Made by a program: the position numbers and the translations under genes. Below the pieces are notes generated by a model. It ran no database searches, was not told the origin of the DNA, and worked only from the letters and a program-made list of their open reading frames with translations. Of a DNA stretch of 64,000 bases, positions 35,207 through 44,690 are shown in pieces (the first letter of the stretch is position 1; each line of letters begins with the position of its first letter). The stretch comes from VGTK01 sp046327915 (GTDB lineage: Bacteria > Desulfobacterota > Binatia > UBA12015): positions 1 to 64,000 of the forward strand of contig JAXLXO010000003.1 of assembly GCA_046327915.1 (NCBI GenBank). The letters run 5' to 3'.

Positions 35207-36349
35207 TCAAGCAGCCGGCAGTCCGTGCTCGGCGATGCGGCGTCCGAGTCCGTCGAGCTGGTGCTTCGCCGAGCCGAGCTCGTGCTCGATCTGGATCGCC
35301 CAACGGAAGTGGCGGTGCAGCGGATAGTCCACGTCGATGCCGATGCCGCCGTGCAGATGCTGGCACGCGTACGACGCCGACTGCCCGCCTTCCGCGGCCC
35401 AGAACTTCGCGACCGCGACATGGTGCGACGCCGGCAGCTCGCTCGCGAGGTGCCACGCTGCCTCCCACGCGGTGAGGCGGATCGCGGTGAGGTCGACGTA
35501 CGCGTCGGCCGCGCGCTGGTGGAACGCCTGGAAGCTGCCGATCGGCCGGTCGAACTGCACGCGGTCGCGGCCGTACTGCGCGGTCATCTCGAGCGCGCGC
35601 TCGACCACGCCGAGCTGCATCATGCAGCGCAGGATGATTGCACGCTCCACCAGCCAGCGCAGCGCGTCGCCGCCGCCCGTGGTCTCATGCCCGTGCGCGA
35701 GACGCGCGGTGTCGTCGACACGCACGCCGTCGAGGGTCATCTCGGCGTGCGGCTGCCCGTCCGACGTCTCCTGCGCGGCGAGTGTGACGCCGCTCGCAGC
35801 CGGCTCGACGAGAAAGAGCCCGATCGAGCCCCCGTCGCAGCGCGCCGGCACGATCACGTGCGACGCGAGCTGCGCCGCCGGGACCATGGCCTTGACGCCG
35901 TGCAGACGGTGCGCTCCGCCCTCGCGCGTCGCGCGCACGCGCGGCGCCAGCGGGTCGCTCGACTCGTACTCCGCGAGCGCCGCCGTCACGATGCGCTCGC
36001 CGCGGGCGATGCCGGGCAGCAGCGCGCTCTTCTGCGCCTCGCTGCCGAAGCGCGCGAGCGGCAGGGCACCGAGCGCGAGCGCCGGATAGGCCGGCACCTT
36101 CGCGACGGCGCGCCCGATCTCCTGCAGCAGCAGCCCGAGCGCGAGCAGCCCGAGCCCCGAGCCGCCGTGCTCCTCGGGAATCGCGACGCCGAGCAGGCTC
36201 GCGTCGGCGAGCGCGCGCCACAGCGTCTCGTCGTGCGTGGCGCCCGACGACTCGAGCTGCTTCTGCCGCTCGTTGGTCGCGTGATCCGTCAGGATGCCGC
36301 GTGCGAGCTGCGCCGCGGCGACGTCGTCCTCCTGGAACTGGAAGTCCAC
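35207..36349 (-). CDS. acyl-CoA dehydrogenase, smaller partner-type subunit
   Basis: 380 aa. The N-terminal helical domain contains AIPEEHGGSGLGLLALGLLL. The C-terminal domain has QYGRDRVQFDRPIGSFQAFH and LHGGIGIDVDYPLHRHFRWA. This C-terminal block is typical of FadE28-like subunits of heterotetrameric acyl-CoA dehydrogenases. I cannot place a catalytic Glu with confidence. It starts 4 bp after the other dehydrogenase gene. Paired ACAD genes in this arrangement usually make alpha2-beta2 enzymes acting on branched or steroid-type chains. Confidence 0.83.
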   Translation of the reverse strand: MDFQFQEDDVAAAQLARGILTDHATNERQKQLESSGATHDETLWRALADASLLGVAIPEEHGGSGLGLLALGLLLQEIGRAVAKVPAYPALALGALPLARFGSEAQKSALLPGIARGERIVTAALAEYESSDPLAPRVRATREGGAHRLHGVKAMVPAAQLASHVIVPARCDGGSIGLFLVEPAASGVTLAAQETSDGQPHAEMTLDGVRVDDTARLAHGHETTGGGDALRWLVERAIILRCMMQLGVVERALEMTAQYGRDRVQFDRPIGSFQAFHQRAADAYVDLTAIRLTAWEAAWHLASELPASHHVAVAKFWAAEGGQSASYACQHLHGGIGIDVDYPLHRHFRWAIQIEHELGSAKHQLDGLGRRIAEHGLPAA

Positions 36350-36353
36350 GGGG

Positions 36354-37535
36354 TCACTCCTTGTAGTGCGGCAGCCCGAGGCCGGCCATGGCGATGATGT
36401 CGCGCTGCACCTCGTTGGTGCCGGCGCCGAAGGTGAGGATGAGCGCGTTGCGGTACGACGACTCGGCCTGCCCGCGCAGCACCGCGCCGGGCGTGCCCTT
36501 CGCGAGGATGCCGCGCACGCCGAGCACCTCCATGAGCAGCCGGCTGCACTCGATGGTGGCCTCGCTGCCGAAGACCTTGACCGCCGACGACTCCGCCATG
36601 TTCGGCTGCGCCTTCTGCATCGCCCACGCCTGCTGCCAGTTCATGAGCCGCAGCACCGCGACCTTCGCGTAGACGCGCGCGAGGTTCTGCTGCACCCACG
36701 CGATCTGCGCGACCGGGTGTCCGTCGACCTCGGTCGCGCGCGCCCACGCCGTGACGTCCTCGAGCAGGCGCTGCAGGCGTCCGACGGTGAGCAGCGAGAT
36801 GCGCTCGTGGTTCAGCTGGCCGGTGATGATCTTCCAGCCGCCGTTCTCCGCGCCGACGAGATTCGCCGCGGGCACGCGCACGTCGTCGTAGAAGGTCGCG
36901 TTGGTGTGCACGCCGCCGACGGTGCGGATCTCCTGCCGCGCGAAGCCCTTCGCCGTCGCCGGCACGAGGAACATCGACAGGCCTTTGTGCTTCTTGGCGT
37001 TCTCGTCGGTGCGCGCGGCGAGCCAGATGTAGTCCGCGTACTGCGCGAGGCTGGTCCACATCTTCTGGCCGTTGATCACCCACTCGTCGCCGTCGCGCCG
37101 TGCGCTGGTCTTGAGCGACGCGAGGTCCGTGCCCGCGCCCGGCTCCGAGTAGCCGATCGAGATGAACAGCTCGCCGGCGAGGATCTTCGCGCAGATGTCG
37201 CGCCGCTGCTCCTCGCTGCCGTGCTGGAACAGCACCGGCCCGACGGTGTTCAGCGTGAGGAACGGCAGCGGGAAGCCCGTGGCCTGGATCTCGTCGGCGA
37301 AGATGAACTGCTCGACGGGCGTGCGCTCCTGCCCGCCGTACTCCTTCGGCCAGCTGAGGCCGAGCAGACCGTCGCGGCCCATCTGCTTCATCGCCTTGCG
37401 GAACTCGGGACCGCCGCCCTCCTGGAACTCGGGCTGCGCGAGCTCGCGCCGCAGCTCGTCGGTCATCATCTTCGCGAAGTAGTCGCGCAGGTAGTCGCGA
37501 AATGCGCGCTGCTCCTCGTCGAGGCGGATCTCCAT
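36354..37535 (-). CDS. acyl-CoA dehydrogenase, FadE29/FadE17-like
   Basis: 393 aa. Motifs: GLSWPKEYGGQERTPVEQFI, ISIGYSEPGAGTDLASLKTS, WVINGQKMWTSLAQYADYIW and the C-terminal LTFGAGTNEVQRDIIAMAG. In ordinary dehydrogenases the corresponding position is the catalytic Glu of YEGT; here it is Ala (FGAGT), as in the FadE29-like group. With the adjacent partner gene it may form a heteromeric enzyme. It is first after the TetR gene (19-bp gap) in the ten-gene operon. Electrons would go to ETF. Confidence 0.85.
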   Translation of the reverse strand: MEIRLDEEQRAFRDYLRDYFAKMMTDELRRELAQPEFQEGGGPEFRKAMKQMGRDGLLGLSWPKEYGGQERTPVEQFIFADEIQATGFPLPFLTLNTVGPVLFQHGSEEQRRDICAKILAGELFISIGYSEPGAGTDLASLKTSARRDGDEWVINGQKMWTSLAQYADYIWLAARTDENAKKHKGLSMFLVPATAKGFARQEIRTVGGVHTNATFYDDVRVPAANLVGAENGGWKIITGQLNHERISLLTVGRLQRLLEDVTAWARATEVDGHPVAQIAWVQQNLARVYAKVAVLRLMNWQQAWAMQKAQPNMAESSAVKVFGSEATIECSRLLMEVLGVRGILAKGTPGAVLRGQAESSYRNALILTFGAGTNEVQRDIIAMAGLGLPHYKE

Positions 37536-37554
37536 GCGTCGTCGTCCTTCCGTT

Positions 37555-38310
37555 TCAGCTTGCGGCGCCCTGCCGGCCTGCCGCGGGCGTGCGCCGCTTT
37601 CGCACGGTTCTGGCCGCGTTCCCCGCGCCTGCGCGCCGCGGCCGTGCGCCGCGCGCCCGCGCCTTCGCCGCCGCCGCTTCGAGCTCGATCGCGAGCGTCC
37701 GCGCCAGCAGCGCGACCTCGACCTTCGGCTCGCGCGAGCCGCCGCCCGAGATCGCGCGCTGCAGTGCGAGTCCCATCAGCACGGCCAGCGTGTAGCTCTC
37801 GAGCTCGACGCGGCGGGCGCGCGGCAGCGGCGCGTCGGGAAACGCGCGCCGCCACAGTCGGTCGACGCCGTCGAGCATGCGCAGCTGCTGCTCGCCCGGG
37901 GTCGCGCGGCGCTCGTCGGTGCCGCGGAACGCCTGCAGCAGGATCTCGAACATCGAGCGGAAGTGCGCGCCGCCGAAGTGCGCCCACGCCCGCGCGACGA
38001 ACTGCCGCGCGCGGACGTCGAGCGGCGTGGTCGCCGGGTCGGGCATGTCGTCGAAGTGCGACGCGAAGCGGGCGAAGGTGTCGTCGAGCACCGCGGCGAG
38101 GATGCCGTCCTTGCCGCCGTAGTGGTGCTGCACGGCACCCCACGTCACGCCGGCGCGCGCCGCGATGCGCGACGCCGTGGTGTGCCGGAAGCCGACCTCG
38201 GCGATGCTCGTGACCACCGCCTCGAGGATCCGGCGCCGCGTCGTCGCGCGGCGCTCGGCCTGCGTCCGCCGCCGCGGCAGTGCGCGGATCGAGCTGGTCG
38301 CGGGCCGCAT
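37555..38310 (-). CDS. TetR-family transcriptional regulator
   Basis: 251 aa. The helix-turn-helix is in the N-terminal region (RRILEAVVTSIAEVGFRHTT, ASRIAARAGVTWGAVQHHYG). The C-terminal ligand domain is followed by a long Arg/Ala-rich tail (ARARGARPRRAGAGNAARTV). It is divergent from a dehydrogenase gene (42 bp between starts) and is the first gene of the minus-strand catabolic operon, so it is a good candidate for the regulator of both; an acyl-CoA or other pathway intermediate is the likely ligand. Confidence 0.88.
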   Translation of the reverse strand: MRPATSSIRALPRRRTQAERRATTRRRILEAVVTSIAEVGFRHTTASRIAARAGVTWGAVQHHYGGKDGILAAVLDDTFARFASHFDDMPDPATTPLDVRARQFVARAWAHFGGAHFRSMFEILLQAFRGTDERRATPGEQQLRMLDGVDRLWRRAFPDAPLPRARRVELESYTLAVLMGLALQRAISGGGSREPKVEVALLARTLAIELEAAAAKARARGARPRRAGAGNAARTVRKRRTPAAGRQGAAS

Positions 38311-38321
38311 CGGCGGTTGCC

Positions 38322-38332
38322 TATCGCGGATA
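38322..38332. promoter_or_regulatory. small palindrome in the TetR divergent region
   Basis: TATCGCGGATA, arms TATC and GATA around a 3-bp centre, in the 42-bp gap between the TetR start and the divergent dehydrogenase start. It is short for a TetR operator and may be only part of one. Confidence 0.25.
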
Positions 38333-38352
38333 CATTTCGCATACAAGGTAAA

Positions 38353-39237
38353 ATGCAGGATGACGCGGCGCGCTTCGGATTCGTCGGACTGGGGCACATC
38401 GGCGCGCCGATGGCAGAGCGTCTCGCGGCGAGCGGCACGCCGACCGTCGTCTTCGACGTGCGCCGCGACGCGTGCGAGCGCCTCGCCGCAGCGGGCGCGC
38501 AGGTCGCAGCGAGCTGCGCCGACCTCGCTGCGCGCGCGAAGCTCATCGGCATCTGCGTGCGCGACGACGCCGACGTGCGCGACGTGGTGCTCGGTGACGG
38601 TGGCCTCCTCGCCGGTGCCGCACCCGGCACGCTGCTCGCCGTGCACAGCACCATCCTGCCGCGCACCGCGATCGAGGTCGCGGACGCGTGCCGCGCGCGC
38701 GGCGTGGACCTGATCGACGCCGCGGTCACCGGCGGACGCGCCGCCGCCGCGAACGGCACGCTGTGCTGCATGATCGGCGGCGACGCGTCCCTCGTCGAGC
38801 GCTACCGCCCAGCGGCGAGGCTGCTCGGCTCGACCATCGTCCACACCGGCGCGCTCGGAACCGGTGCCGCGACCAAGCTGTGCAACAACCTCGTGCTCTA
38901 CCTGGGCTACCTCGCAGCGGCCGAGGCGACGTCGCTCGCCGACGCGGCCGGCGTGTCGCGCGACGTCCTGTTCGCGGTGACCGGCACGCGCGGCAGCTTC
39001 ACGCCGCCGATGAAGGAGCTCCTGCCGGCGCGCGAGCGCGCGCTCGCCGGCGATCCCGGCATGCACGATCTGCTGGCGTCGTTCGCCGATCTGGCGCAGA
39101 AGGACCTCGCACAGGCGATCGCGTACGGACGCGAGCTCGGCATCGCGCTGCCCGGAGCGGAGCGCTGCCGCGATCTGATGTGGGACGTCTACGGCATCGG
39201 CCGCAAGCCCGGTGACGACGGAGGGAGCGATGGCTGA
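38353..39237 (+). CDS. beta-hydroxyacid dehydrogenase (3-hydroxyisobutyrate dehydrogenase-like)
   Basis: 294 aa. Cofactor motif FGFVGLGHIGAPMAERLAAS at the N-terminus with FDVRRD after strand 2. The substrate block DAAVTGGRAAAANGTLCCMI and the catalytic-Lys region GTGAATKLCNNLVLYLG are present, as is the late KDLAQAIAYGRELG. It oxidises a 3-hydroxy acid or reduces a semialdehyde with NAD(P). It overlaps the following CMD gene by 8 bp and is divergent from the TetR gene, so it is probably under the same control as the branched-chain operon. Confidence 0.88.
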   Translation: MQDDAARFGFVGLGHIGAPMAERLAASGTPTVVFDVRRDACERLAAAGAQVAASCADLAARAKLIGICVRDDADVRDVVLGDGGLLAGAAPGTLLAVHSTILPRTAIEVADACRARGVDLIDAAVTGGRAAAANGTLCCMIGGDASLVERYRPAARLLGSTIVHTGALGTGAATKLCNNLVLYLGYLAAAEATSLADAAGVSRDVLFAVTGTRGSFTPPMKELLPARERALAGDPGMHDLLASFADLAQKDLAQAIAYGRELGIALPGAERCRDLMWDVYGIGRKPGDDGGSDG

Positions 39238-39604
39238 CGACAAGCGGGAGCGCGGCGCGCGCAACATGGAAGACGTCTGCGGCATGCCGGCACCGCCCGC
39301 GGGCTTCGGACGCTTCGTCGACCTCACCGTCGAGCACCTGTTCGGCGAGGTCTGGGGCAACGACGCGCTGAGCGTTCGCGACCGCCGCCTCGTCGTGCTC
39401 GGCATTCTCGCCGCACTCGGCGACGATTCCAACATGACCGCGCACATGAGCCAGGCGCTGAAGCGCGGCGACGTGACGACCGAGCAGCTCGACGAGATCG
39501 TCGTGACCGTCGCGCACTACGCCGGCTGGCCGCGCTCGACGCACGCGCACGCGGCCGCGGGGACCGCGAAGGCCGCGCACGCGGAGGCGACGAAGAAGGG
39601 CTGA
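39230..39604 (+). CDS. carboxymuconolactone decarboxylase (CMD) family protein
   Basis: 124 aa, CMD fold: DLTVEHLFGEVWGNDALSVR, LVVLGILAALGDDSN and LDEIVVTVAHYAGWPRSTHA. The Cys-x2-Cys pair of AhpD-type peroxidase relatives is absent, so it belongs to the non-thiol CMD group. The exact role is unknown. Start overlaps the 3' end of the dehydrogenase gene, with GGAGGGA (39220-39226) as Shine-Dalgarno. Confidence 0.85.
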   Translation: MADDKRERGARNMEDVCGMPAPPAGFGRFVDLTVEHLFGEVWGNDALSVRDRRLVVLGILAALGDDSNMTAHMSQALKRGDVTTEQLDEIVVTVAHYAGWPRSTHAHAAAGTAKAAHAEATKKG

Positions 39605-39636
39605 AGGCGGCGCGCGATTCGGCCGATCCATCCGAG

Positions 39637-41073
39637 ATGCCCGATCCGCGCACCCGCGCAGCACTGCTCTGCAGCTCGACCCTGCTCTGCGGCTACGTCG
39701 CGACCGTCCTGCTGCTCGACCACGACGTCGGGCGCTGGCACGTGACGCTCGCCGGCGTCGCAGTACTGTCGGTCACGTGCGGCGCGCTGGTCGCAGCACT
39801 GCTGGCGCGTGTCGCGCGGCGCGCGGACCCGTCGCGGCACCTCGGGATGAGGCTCGCCGCGGCGCAGACGGCACTCCTCGTCACGCTGCTCGGCGTCGAC
39901 CTCTCGTTCGCGGCGCTGCGCAACGCGCACGCCGACGCACCGTCGCTCGACGACGCGCGCTACTCCGACGCGACGACGTGGATCGGCGAGGTCTACCCGC
40001 CGCTCTACTGGCACGCGGAGGGCTTCCGCCTCGCGAAGCCCAACTACCGCTTCAGCGCCACGCACTACGGCGACGGCTACGTGCCCGCCCTGCTCGCCTC
40101 GCCGACGCTGCGCGACCAGGTGCTCGCGCTCAAGACGATCACGATGTCGATCGACGGGCACGGCTTCCGCGCGACGACCGCCCCGCGCGACGCGCGCGTG
40201 TTCGCGCTCGGCGACTCGTTCACCTTCGGCTGGGGCGTCGGCGACGACGAGACCTGGCCGGCGCTGCTCGCGCAGCGTCTCGGCGAGCCGGTCTACAACC
40301 TCGGCGTGCACGACTCGTCGCCGCTCGAGGAGGTCGTGCGCCTGAAGCACCTGCTGCGCACGCAGCCCGAGGAGTTTCGTCCGCGCCAGGTCGTGTGGCT
40401 GCTGTTCGAGGGCAACGATCTCGAGGACTGCCGTCCGATCGTGCCCGCGCGCGACGTCGCGACGGGAGCGCGCCCCGCCCTCTTCGCCGACACCGTGGTC
40501 GGCCTCGTGCTGCAGATCCCCGGCGTCGTGCAGCACGAGTCCGTGATCGACCGTGTGCGGCGCGGCGAGCTGATGCTCGGCACGCCGCCGAAGGGCCGCG
40601 ACCCGCACCTCGTCGACGGCGTGCGCTCGCCGCATCCCGTGCACCACTCGGAGCGGCTCGGCTGGATGCTGTGGCTGCGCGAGCAGGTGGAGCGCGCACG
40701 CGCGTCCGGGGGCTACGTCGCGCGTCACCCGCACCGCGGTTGCGTCGCGACGGCGTTCGACGAGATGGGCGCGCTCGCGCGGGAGTACGGCTTCGGCGTC
40801 ACGGTCGTCGTCGCGCCGACGGCGGTTCGCGTGTACGCGCCGCACGTCGACGACCTCGAGGCACCGCTCGCGGATCCGCACCTGATCCGCGCGTTGCTCG
40901 CGCACGCGCAGGACGCCGGCTTCCCGGCGGTGAATCTGCTCGACGCGTTCGCGCCGCACGCGGCCGGCGACGCGCGCGAGTTGCTCTACTTCCGCGACGA
41001 CGACCACTGGAGCCCGCGCGGACACGCGGTGGTCGCGGGGATTCTCGCGGAGCGGCTCGCCGGTACGAACTGA
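39637..41073 (+). CDS. membrane-anchored SGNH/GDSL-type hydrolase
   Basis: 478 aa. About 95 N-terminal residues contain three hydrophobic segments (ALLCSSTLLCGYVATVLLL, LAGVAVLSVTCGALVAALL, AAAQTALLVTLLGVDLSFAA). The exported domain has the SGNH blocks: ALGDSFTFGWGVGDDETWP (nucleophile Ser), YNLGVHDSSP (Gly), LFEGNDLEDC (Asn) and FRDDDHWSPRGHAVVA (Asp and His). Such proteins act as esterases or as O-acetyl-transferring or -removing enzymes on envelope polysaccharides. The 291-bp stretch after it (41074-41364) holds no gene I can support. Confidence 0.85.
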   Translation: MPDPRTRAALLCSSTLLCGYVATVLLLDHDVGRWHVTLAGVAVLSVTCGALVAALLARVARRADPSRHLGMRLAAAQTALLVTLLGVDLSFAALRNAHADAPSLDDARYSDATTWIGEVYPPLYWHAEGFRLAKPNYRFSATHYGDGYVPALLASPTLRDQVLALKTITMSIDGHGFRATTAPRDARVFALGDSFTFGWGVGDDETWPALLAQRLGEPVYNLGVHDSSPLEEVVRLKHLLRTQPEEFRPRQVVWLLFEGNDLEDCRPIVPARDVATGARPALFADTVVGLVLQIPGVVQHESVIDRVRRGELMLGTPPKGRDPHLVDGVRSPHPVHHSERLGWMLWLREQVERARASGGYVARHPHRGCVATAFDEMGALAREYGFGVTVVVAPTAVRVYAPHVDDLEAPLADPHLIRALLAHAQDAGFPAVNLLDAFAPHAAGDARELLYFRDDDHWSPRGHAVVAGILAERLAGTN

Positions 41074-41364
41074 CGGCGACGTTTCACCCGGCCAGCCGAG
41101 ACCGATTCCCGCATCGAGATCTCGCGAGCCGGTCGCCCGGAGTCAATCGTCGAGCGTGAACGCGGGATGATCAGGCCGCCCGGCCGGGCTCGCGTGTGAT
41201 CCAGCGCCGCGCGCACGACGAACGGTAGGAGTAGTCGCCGCGCTCGTGCGAGTGCCTGCCGGCGCAGGCCCGGCCGAGCGCCCTATCGGTCTCTTCGTCC
41301 GAAACCGTCGCCCATTTCGAATTGGCCTTGCCGTGCGCGGATCACCTCTTCTAGTCATGACGAC

Positions 41365-43432
41365 TTGTCTGCTCGGTACGGCAACCAGGCGGCCCTGTGG
41401 CGATCTGTCGGGCTGGCCGGAGTGCTGGCCCTCGCGGCGTGCGCGCGCGCAGAGCCCGCACCGGCTCCGATCCGGCTCGCCGACTCGCGCCATGCGAAGG
41501 AGGGCGCGGCGCAGGTGCCGACCGCGCTGGTCGGCGGAGTGCGGCGGCCGGTTCTTTCAGCGTGGCGGCGGTCGCTGCTGAAGCGCGTGCTCGTCCCGGC
41601 GGACTCGTTACGCGCGCTGGAGCTCGACGTGCCGCTCGCCGAGCGCATGCGCACCGGTCGGCTCCGGCTCGACGCGCAGGTCACGTTCCTCGAGGTCCAG
41701 ATACCCGCGAGCGTACACACCCTCATCGAGGAAGCGGGCGTGCCGCCAAGGCCGAGCACACCCCCGCGTCGCGCCCACGGTGATCGAACGGCCCGGGGCG
41801 AGCGTCACGGTGACCGTCTCCGTGCCGCCGCGCAGCGGCCAGGGCGACGCTTTCGTGGAGGTGTTCGCCCGTCCGCTCGAGGAGGAGTGGACCACCGAGC
41901 CGGTCGTGATTCCGCCGCACGCCGTCCTGCGCTTCGGCGTCGGGATCGACCCAGTCGACCCGCTCGTCGACCTCGGCACGACGGAGGCGAAGATTGCGGT
42001 GCTCGACGGCGACCGTACGCCGGTCGTGTTCGCGCAGTCGTTCTCCGATCCCGGCTTCGATCGCAACCGCTGGCACGACGAGGAGGTCGACCTCGCGCCG
42101 TACGCGGGACGCACGGTGCGTCTGCGCTTCACGAACCACTCGAGCGCGAGCGCCCGGCCACCCGTCGTCCTGTGGAGCGATCCGACGATCGTCGCGACGA
42201 CGCGGCGCGACCCGCCGCGCGTGAACCTCGTGCTGATCTCGCTCGACACGCTGCGCGCCGATCACCTCGGCTCCTACGGTTACCCGAGACCGACGTCACC
42301 GACTCTCGACGCGAGGGTCGCCGCGCAGGGCACGCTCTTCGAGCGCGTCTCGACGTCGTTCCCGCACACCGTGGGGTCGCACATGACCCTGTTCACGGGC
42401 CTCGACCCGTGCGCCCACGGCCTCGACCAGACCGCATGGAAGGACACGCGGCGCGTCCGCGACCACGTCACGACCATGGCTGAGGCGCTGCGCGGTGCGG
42501 GCTACGAGACCGCTGCGTTCACGGAGAACGCCTGGGTCACCGCCACGATCGGCTTCGACCGCGGCTTCTCGACCTTCGTCGAGGACTCCGGAATCGGCCT
42601 CAACAACGGAAACGTCGAGGCGACGTTCCGGCGCGGGACCGAGTGGCTCGCGAAGCGCGGCCGCGAGCCGTTCTTTCTCTTCCTGCACACCTATCAGGTG
42701 CACGAGCCGTACGAGCCGCCGCCCGGCTACGCCGAGCAGGTGGCATCGGGGCACGGCACGGACCGCGTCGCGCTGGAGAACGCGCTCTACGACGGCGAGA
42801 TCCGCTACACGGACGACGTCCTGGCGCGACTGCTCGCAGCGCTCGAGCAGAGCGGCCTGGACCGGAAGACTCTGGTCGTCGTTACCGCCGACCATGGCCA
42901 GCACTTCGGCGAGCACGGAATCTTCGGCCACAGCACGACCCTCTTCGAGCCCGTCCTGCACGTGCCGCTGATCCTGCGTGGCCCAGGCGTCCCGGCCGGG
43001 CTCCGGATACCCGATCCGGCCGGATTGATCGACGTCCTGCCTACGGTGCTCGAATTGCTCGGCGTGCCGGCACCGAGCGACATCCAGGGGCGGAGCCTGG
43101 TACCGACCATGCAGGGTGCGACGCTGCCGCCGCGGGACACCTACGCCGAGTTGCCCGAACGCGGGCTTCTGGCGGTGCGCCGCGGACCGCTGAAGCTCAT
43201 CCTCGATCAGAGGTCCGGTGCCAGGGCCGCCTTCGATCTCGCCGCCGATCCCGGTGAGGAGAACGACGCCGCGGGCCGGCTGCCGGCGACGCCGTGGCAG
43301 GAGATCGCCGACGCGCACCGCGCTCACTGCCGCAAGGACGCACCCAGACCGTCGGCCGATCAGCCCGCGCCGGACCCGGTGCTCGACGGGCAGGTGCGGC
43401 GGAAGCTGGAGGTGCTGGGCTACGCGGAGTGA
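41365..43432 (+). pseudogene. lipoprotein sulfatase-like hydrolase with a frameshift
   Basis: The first frame from TTG 41365 encodes a lipoprotein signal (LAGVLALAACARAEP) and a segment (AWRRSLLKRVLVPADSLRAL) typical of the region before sulfatase domains. At about 41761-41765, a run of five C, the frame is lost. Removing one C gives STPRVAPTVIERPGA and continues into the second frame, which holds the catalytic domain. That domain has LVLISLDTLRADHLGSYGYP (metal Asp), TSFPHTVGSHMTLFTGLDPC, VVTADHGQHFGEHGIFGH and the C-terminal GDP-like LAADPGEENDAAG. The usual Cys/Ser of C-x-P-S-R is replaced by Thr (TVGSH). If the second frame is translated alone it would start at GTG 41780 without an export signal. 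Confidence 0.75.
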
Positions 43433-43520
43433 CGCGTGGCCACGGCCCTGCGCGGCGGCGGCCGCAGCACACGACGGCACCGCTGCTCGATGTGCGGCGC
43501 ACGCCGAGTCCCGCGCCGGA

Positions 43521-44690
43521 TCAGGCCGTTCCAAGGATCAGCCCGCTCGTCGGACACCCCGTACCTGCCGTCACCAGCGCGTGCTCGACGTTCGGCACCT
43601 GATTGACCGACGTGCCGCGAATCTGCCGCACGCACTCGGTGAGCCCGTTCATGCCGTGGATGTAGGCCTCGCCGAGCAACCCGCCGCTGGTGTTGATCGG
43701 CAGCTCGCCGCCGAGCGACAGGCGCTCGATGGTCGCGTAGTCCTTCGCCTCGCCGCGCTTGCAGAAGCCGAGCTCCTCCAGCTGCACGAGGACGAACGGC
43801 GTGAAGTGGTCGTAGAGAAACGCGGTCTGGATGTCCGACGGCTTCAGCCCGGAATCCTTCCAGAGCTTCTCGCCGACGACCGCCATCTCGGGCAGCGCCG
43901 CGACGTCGTCGCGGTAGTAGCTGGTGCACATCTCGCCGTCGTCGTACGCGCCCTGTGCCGCGGCGCGGATCACCGCCGGCTTCTGCTTCAGATCGCGCGC
44001 GCGCTCGGGCGTGGTCACGACCACCGCGACGCCGCCGTCGCTCTCCTGGCAGCAGTCGAGCAGACGCAGCACCGGCTCGACGATCCAGCGCGAGCTCTGG
44101 TGCTCCTCCATCGTGATCGGACGCTGATAGAACCACGCGCCCGGGTTGGTGGCGGCGTGCTTGCGGTCGACCACCGCGATGCGGCCGAAGTGCTCGTTGG
44201 TCGCACCGTACTCGTGCATGTAGCGCCGCGCCTGCATCGCGACCCAGCTCGCCGGCGTCAGGAGTCCGTACGGTCCGTACATGTCGAGGAACGGCGGCAG
44301 CATCGAGGCGCCCTGCATCGCCGCGCCGCCGAAGCGCATGCCCGAACGCTCGTTGAAGGCGCGCCAGCAGACGACGACGTCCGCGGCACCGGTCGCGACC
44401 GCCATCGCCGCGTGCATCACGACCGCGCACGAGCCGCCGCCGCCGTACGTCGTGCGCGAGAAGTAGCGCAGCGCGGGGATGCCCAGATTGCGCGCGACCT
44501 CGCACTCCTCGCTCGAGTCCATGGTGAAGGTGACCATCCCGTCGACGTCGCGCGGCGACAGCCCCGCATCGTCGAGCGCGGCCTTGACCGACTCGCACGC
44601 GAGCTGCAGCTCGCTGCGTCCCGACGCCTTCGAGAACTCGGTCTGCCCGATGCCGGCGATCGCCGCCTTGCCCGCGAGCGAGCGGCTCAC
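43521..44690 (-). CDS. thiolase-fold protein, Ltp2-like retro-aldolase candidate
   Basis: 389 aa with GTG start. The fold is thiolase/SCP2-type (AIAGIGQTEFSKASGRSELQ, ALDDAGLSPRDVDGMVTF), but the catalytic residues are not those of thiolases. The segment that normally carries the nucleophilic Cys reads TTYGGGGSC, with Gly at that position. The C-terminal SGGLxxxxHPxG block is SGGLLGEAYIHGMNG, with Tyr in place of the catalytic His. These substitutions match the steroid side-chain aldolase Ltp2, which works with a DUF35 partner; such a partner is encoded two genes upstream. The predicted reaction is retro-aldol cleavage of a beta-hydroxyacyl-CoA. It overlaps the upstream MaoC gene by 4 bp (GTGA). 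Confidence 0.82.
   Translation of the reverse strand: MSRSLAGKAAIAGIGQTEFSKASGRSELQLACESVKAALDDAGLSPRDVDGMVTFTMDSSEECEVARNLGIPALRYFSRTTYGGGGSCAVVMHAAMAVATGAADVVVCWRAFNERSGMRFGGAAMQGASMLPPFLDMYGPYGLLTPASWVAMQARRYMHEYGATNEHFGRIAVVDRKHAATNPGAWFYQRPITMEEHQSSRWIVEPVLRLLDCCQESDGGVAVVVTTPERARDLKQKPAVIRAAAQGAYDDGEMCTSYYRDDVAALPEMAVVGEKLWKDSGLKPSDIQTAFLYDHFTPFVLVQLEELGFCKRGEAKDYATIERLSLGGELPINTSGGLLGEAYIHGMNGLTECVRQIRGTSVNQVPNVEHALVTAGTGCPTSGLILGTA

Noticed and set aside
41143..41493. Minus-strand open frame in the gap before the sulfatase gene
   Set aside because: Overlaps the lipoprotein signal on the other strand and shows no recognisable domain.
43521..44690. Ordinary thiolase
   Set aside because: The nucleophilic Cys and the HP-x-G His are replaced by Gly and Tyr, so a beta-ketothiolase is unlikely.
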